Of a stretch of DNA of 7,555 bases, positions 6,334 through 7,555 are shown piece by piece. The DNA lies in the NCBI GenBank assembly GCA_041628815.1, contig JBFKOL010000208.1, forward strand, positions 1 to 7,555, in the 5' to 3' direction. Within the stretch, counting starts at the first letter, position 1, and each line of letters begins with the position of its first letter. Origin of the DNA: JBFKOL01 sp041628815. Lineage in GTDB: Bacteria > Bacteroidota > Bacteroidia > Chitinophagales > Saprospiraceae. The notes below the pieces were generated by a model. It saw nothing but the letters and a program-made list of their open reading frames with translations, searched no databases and was not told the DNA's origin. Made by a program: the position numbers and the translations under genes.

Positions 6334-7293
6334 ATCACTCGCGTTTGCACGTCCAAGGATTTCCAGTGTTCCATCGGTATTAATTTTGCCGAGGTCGTCC
6401 GTCCTGATAAAGGAAAGAGTATCAATATTGGCGAGGTCTATGATTTGAACCTGCCCGATATTGCCATCATCCAAAATAGCGCGAGGATCAGATGGGTCTC
6501 CAATCAAAGCTCGCATCCGGTCATTCATTTTAAAACTTCCACCTTCCGTACTGTACAATTGTGACAAACATTCCGTCATCCCGTATTCAGAATGTATCTG
6601 TGCACCTACAAAACAATCTGAAAGACGGCGATGTAATTCGGCACGCGTAATTTCTGCAGCAAAACGCTTCATGCCACCAGTTTCAATGACGGTGAGGTTG
6701 CGTGCATCAACATGTTTATGATGAATGGCATAATCCAGCAAAGCAAAACTTACACCAAAAAGTAAGACCCGCTTATTTTCCTTTAAATAGATTGAAAGCC
6801 GATCGGAAAGATGAGAATGATTCTTTATAAAAGACTTGTGCGGATTTTGACCTGCCGCCTCCATAAAATCACATACCATGTGAATCAAAGAGGAGTCGGG
6901 GTTTTGGTAATAATTAGGCAGGTACGCCAGCATCGAATAATTTCCCACCAGGCCATATGTGTTTTCAAATATTTGAAGAGCATTTCGTTCATACCAGCCT
7001 AAAGACCGAATGTAATGTCGGCTGCGTGTGCCCATAGTCCCGCTACTTTTAAATACTTTCTCTTCGTTCCATTCTCCAGTTTTGATGGTGTTTGACTTGA
7101 ATAGCGTGATAGGCATAAAAACAAGGTCTTCCAAACGGCCTGTACTCCGCGCGGGACTGTCTATGAGGTCCAGGAAGGACCGAAACACCTGGTTATAATT
7201 TCGCTGGTAGTCAAATAAATCAAGTGCGAGCCCTTCAAAGGATCGATCTTTACTTTTTATTGAATTGATGATATCTTGACGCTCTATGTTCAA
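6307..7293 (-). CDS. LuxE-type acyl-protein synthetase homologue (adenylate-forming family)
   Basis: LuxE enzymes activate a fatty acid with ATP and hold it as an acyl-enzyme; outside luminous bacteria the role is unknown. From a TTG at 7293 the protein has 328 residues. Adenylate-forming motifs are visible in order: KSSGTMGT (82-89, phosphate-binding loop), ETGGMK (204-209), SEYGMTE (235-241), RTDDLG (297-302) and LGRANASDLRG (313-323). The terminal RGCN places Cys324 five residues from the end, comparable to the C-terminal acyl-acceptor Cys of LuxE. No swivelling C-terminal subdomain follows. The start is uncertain because the frame has no ATG: only TTG codons at 7293 and 7368 are suitable. 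The 7293 start is preferred, since it places a family-typical 20 or so residues before ALDLFDYQ and avoids crossing the opposing lipoprotein signal peptide. No luxCDAB genes are nearby, so light production is not implied. Confidence 0.85.
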   Translation of the reverse strand: MNIERQDIINSIKSKDRSFEGLALDLFDYQRNYNQVFRSFLDLIDSPARSTGRLEDLVFMPITLFKSNTIKTGEWNEEKVFKSSGTMGTRSRHYIRSLGWYERNALQIFENTYGLVGNYSMLAYLPNYYQNPDSSLIHMVCDFMEAAGQNPHKSFIKNHSHLSDRLSIYLKENKRVLLFGVSFALLDYAIHHKHVDARNLTVIETGGMKRFAAEITRAELHRRLSDCFVGAQIHSEYGMTECLSQLYSTEGGSFKMNDRMRALIGDPSDPRAILDDGNIGQVQIIDLANIDTLSFIRTDDLGKINTDGTLEILGRANASDLRGCNYLI

Positions 7294-7555
7294 AGAAGCA
7301 AAAATTCTTTTTCTGTTTTCAGCACTGGCTGCGACTTTTATTGTCGTATTGTGGTCATGTGGTAACAATACAAAAATATCTGTTGCTCCTGAATTGACTT
7401 ATATCGGCCTGACAAAAGACACGATGAATCAAAGCTCAGTTGATGAAGACTCCACCATTATCAGGTTGGCCTTCTATGATGTTGACGGTGATCTGAGCGA
7501 AGTAAGGAATGGGGTAATCGTTATCGATACGAGGGATGGAGCCATATACAATACC
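7286..7555 (+). CDS. Predicted lipoprotein, N-terminal part, cut by window end
   Basis: The frame runs from an ATG at 7286 to the window edge, giving exactly 90 codons with no stop. Residues 1-24 form a type II signal peptide: a short charged start (MFKEAK), a hydrophobic core, then a lipobox LWSC with the lipidated Cys25. Trp at the -2 position of the lipobox is unusual. The mature part begins GNNTK and contains PELTYIGLTKD and an FYDVDGDLSEVRNG segment, whose Asp pattern (DVDGDL) resembles Ca-binding-loop-like motifs common in Bacteroidota lipoproteins. I do not recognise a specific family, and the function is unknown. An in-frame TGA lies three codons upstream (7277-7279), so no earlier start is possible. 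It overlaps the start region of the opposing luxE-like gene. Confidence 0.72.
   Translation, partial: MFKEAKILFLFSALAATFIVVLWSCGNNTKISVAPELTYIGLTKDTMNQSSVDEDSTIIRLAFYDVDGDLSEVRNGVIVIDTRDGAIYNT

Overview
This window looks like an ordinary chromosomal stretch from a member of the Bacteroidota, perhaps of the Saprospiria/Cytophagia/Chitinophagia kind. Four things point there. The CcmC-like protein has an extra periplasmic beta-rich domain between its first two membrane segments. The CcmD-like protein carries a signal peptide. The starts have almost no Shine-Dalgarno sequences and are preceded by A/T-rich runs, with one TAnnTTTG -7 box. The window ends in a lipoprotein with a DxDGDL-type motif. 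I give the phylum with fair confidence and nothing below it.

Layout. (1) Positions 1-5022 hold six genes, all on the minus strand. In transcription order they are ccmB, ccmC, a ccmD-like small gene, a Glu/Leu/Phe/Val-type (probably glutamate) dehydrogenase, a short-chain dehydrogenase/reductase, and an aldehyde dehydrogenase cut by the window start. The first four are tightly packed: 26 bp (or 5 bp) between ccmB and ccmC, a 4-bp ATGA overlap between ccmC and ccmD, and a 20-bp overlap between ccmD and gdh. They are very probably one operon. Gaps of 111 and 89 bp separate the last two genes, which may be transcribed independently. (2) A 54-bp A/T-rich divergent promoter region (5023-5076) separates ccmB from a plus-strand, secreted, zinc-dependent N-acetylmuramoyl-L-alanine amidase with a LysM-like N-terminal region. 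(3) A minus-strand LuxE-type acyl-protein synthetase homologue follows, overlapping the amidase tail to tail by 27 bp. (4) At the right edge a plus-strand lipoprotein gene begins at 7286 and runs out of the window. Its start overlaps the start region of the LuxE-like gene head to head.

How the genes relate. CcmB, CcmC and CcmD are inner-membrane parts of System I cytochrome c maturation, which moves heme to the periplasm for attachment to apocytochromes. The partners CcmA, CcmE, CcmF and the thiol-redox proteins are not in this window. The dehydrogenase is translationally coupled to this heme module but has no obvious biochemical tie to it. The amidase acts on cell-wall peptidoglycan. The LuxE-like enzyme is an adenylate-forming acyl-activating protein with no luciferase or acyl-reductase genes beside it.

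I found no mobile element, RNA gene, CRISPR array or clear new defence or biosynthetic system. The most notable features are structural: overlapping genes at both ends of the luxE-like gene, with no ATG start available for it, and a dehydrogenase fused by overlap to the ccm operon. No gene-free stretch exceeds 111 bp.
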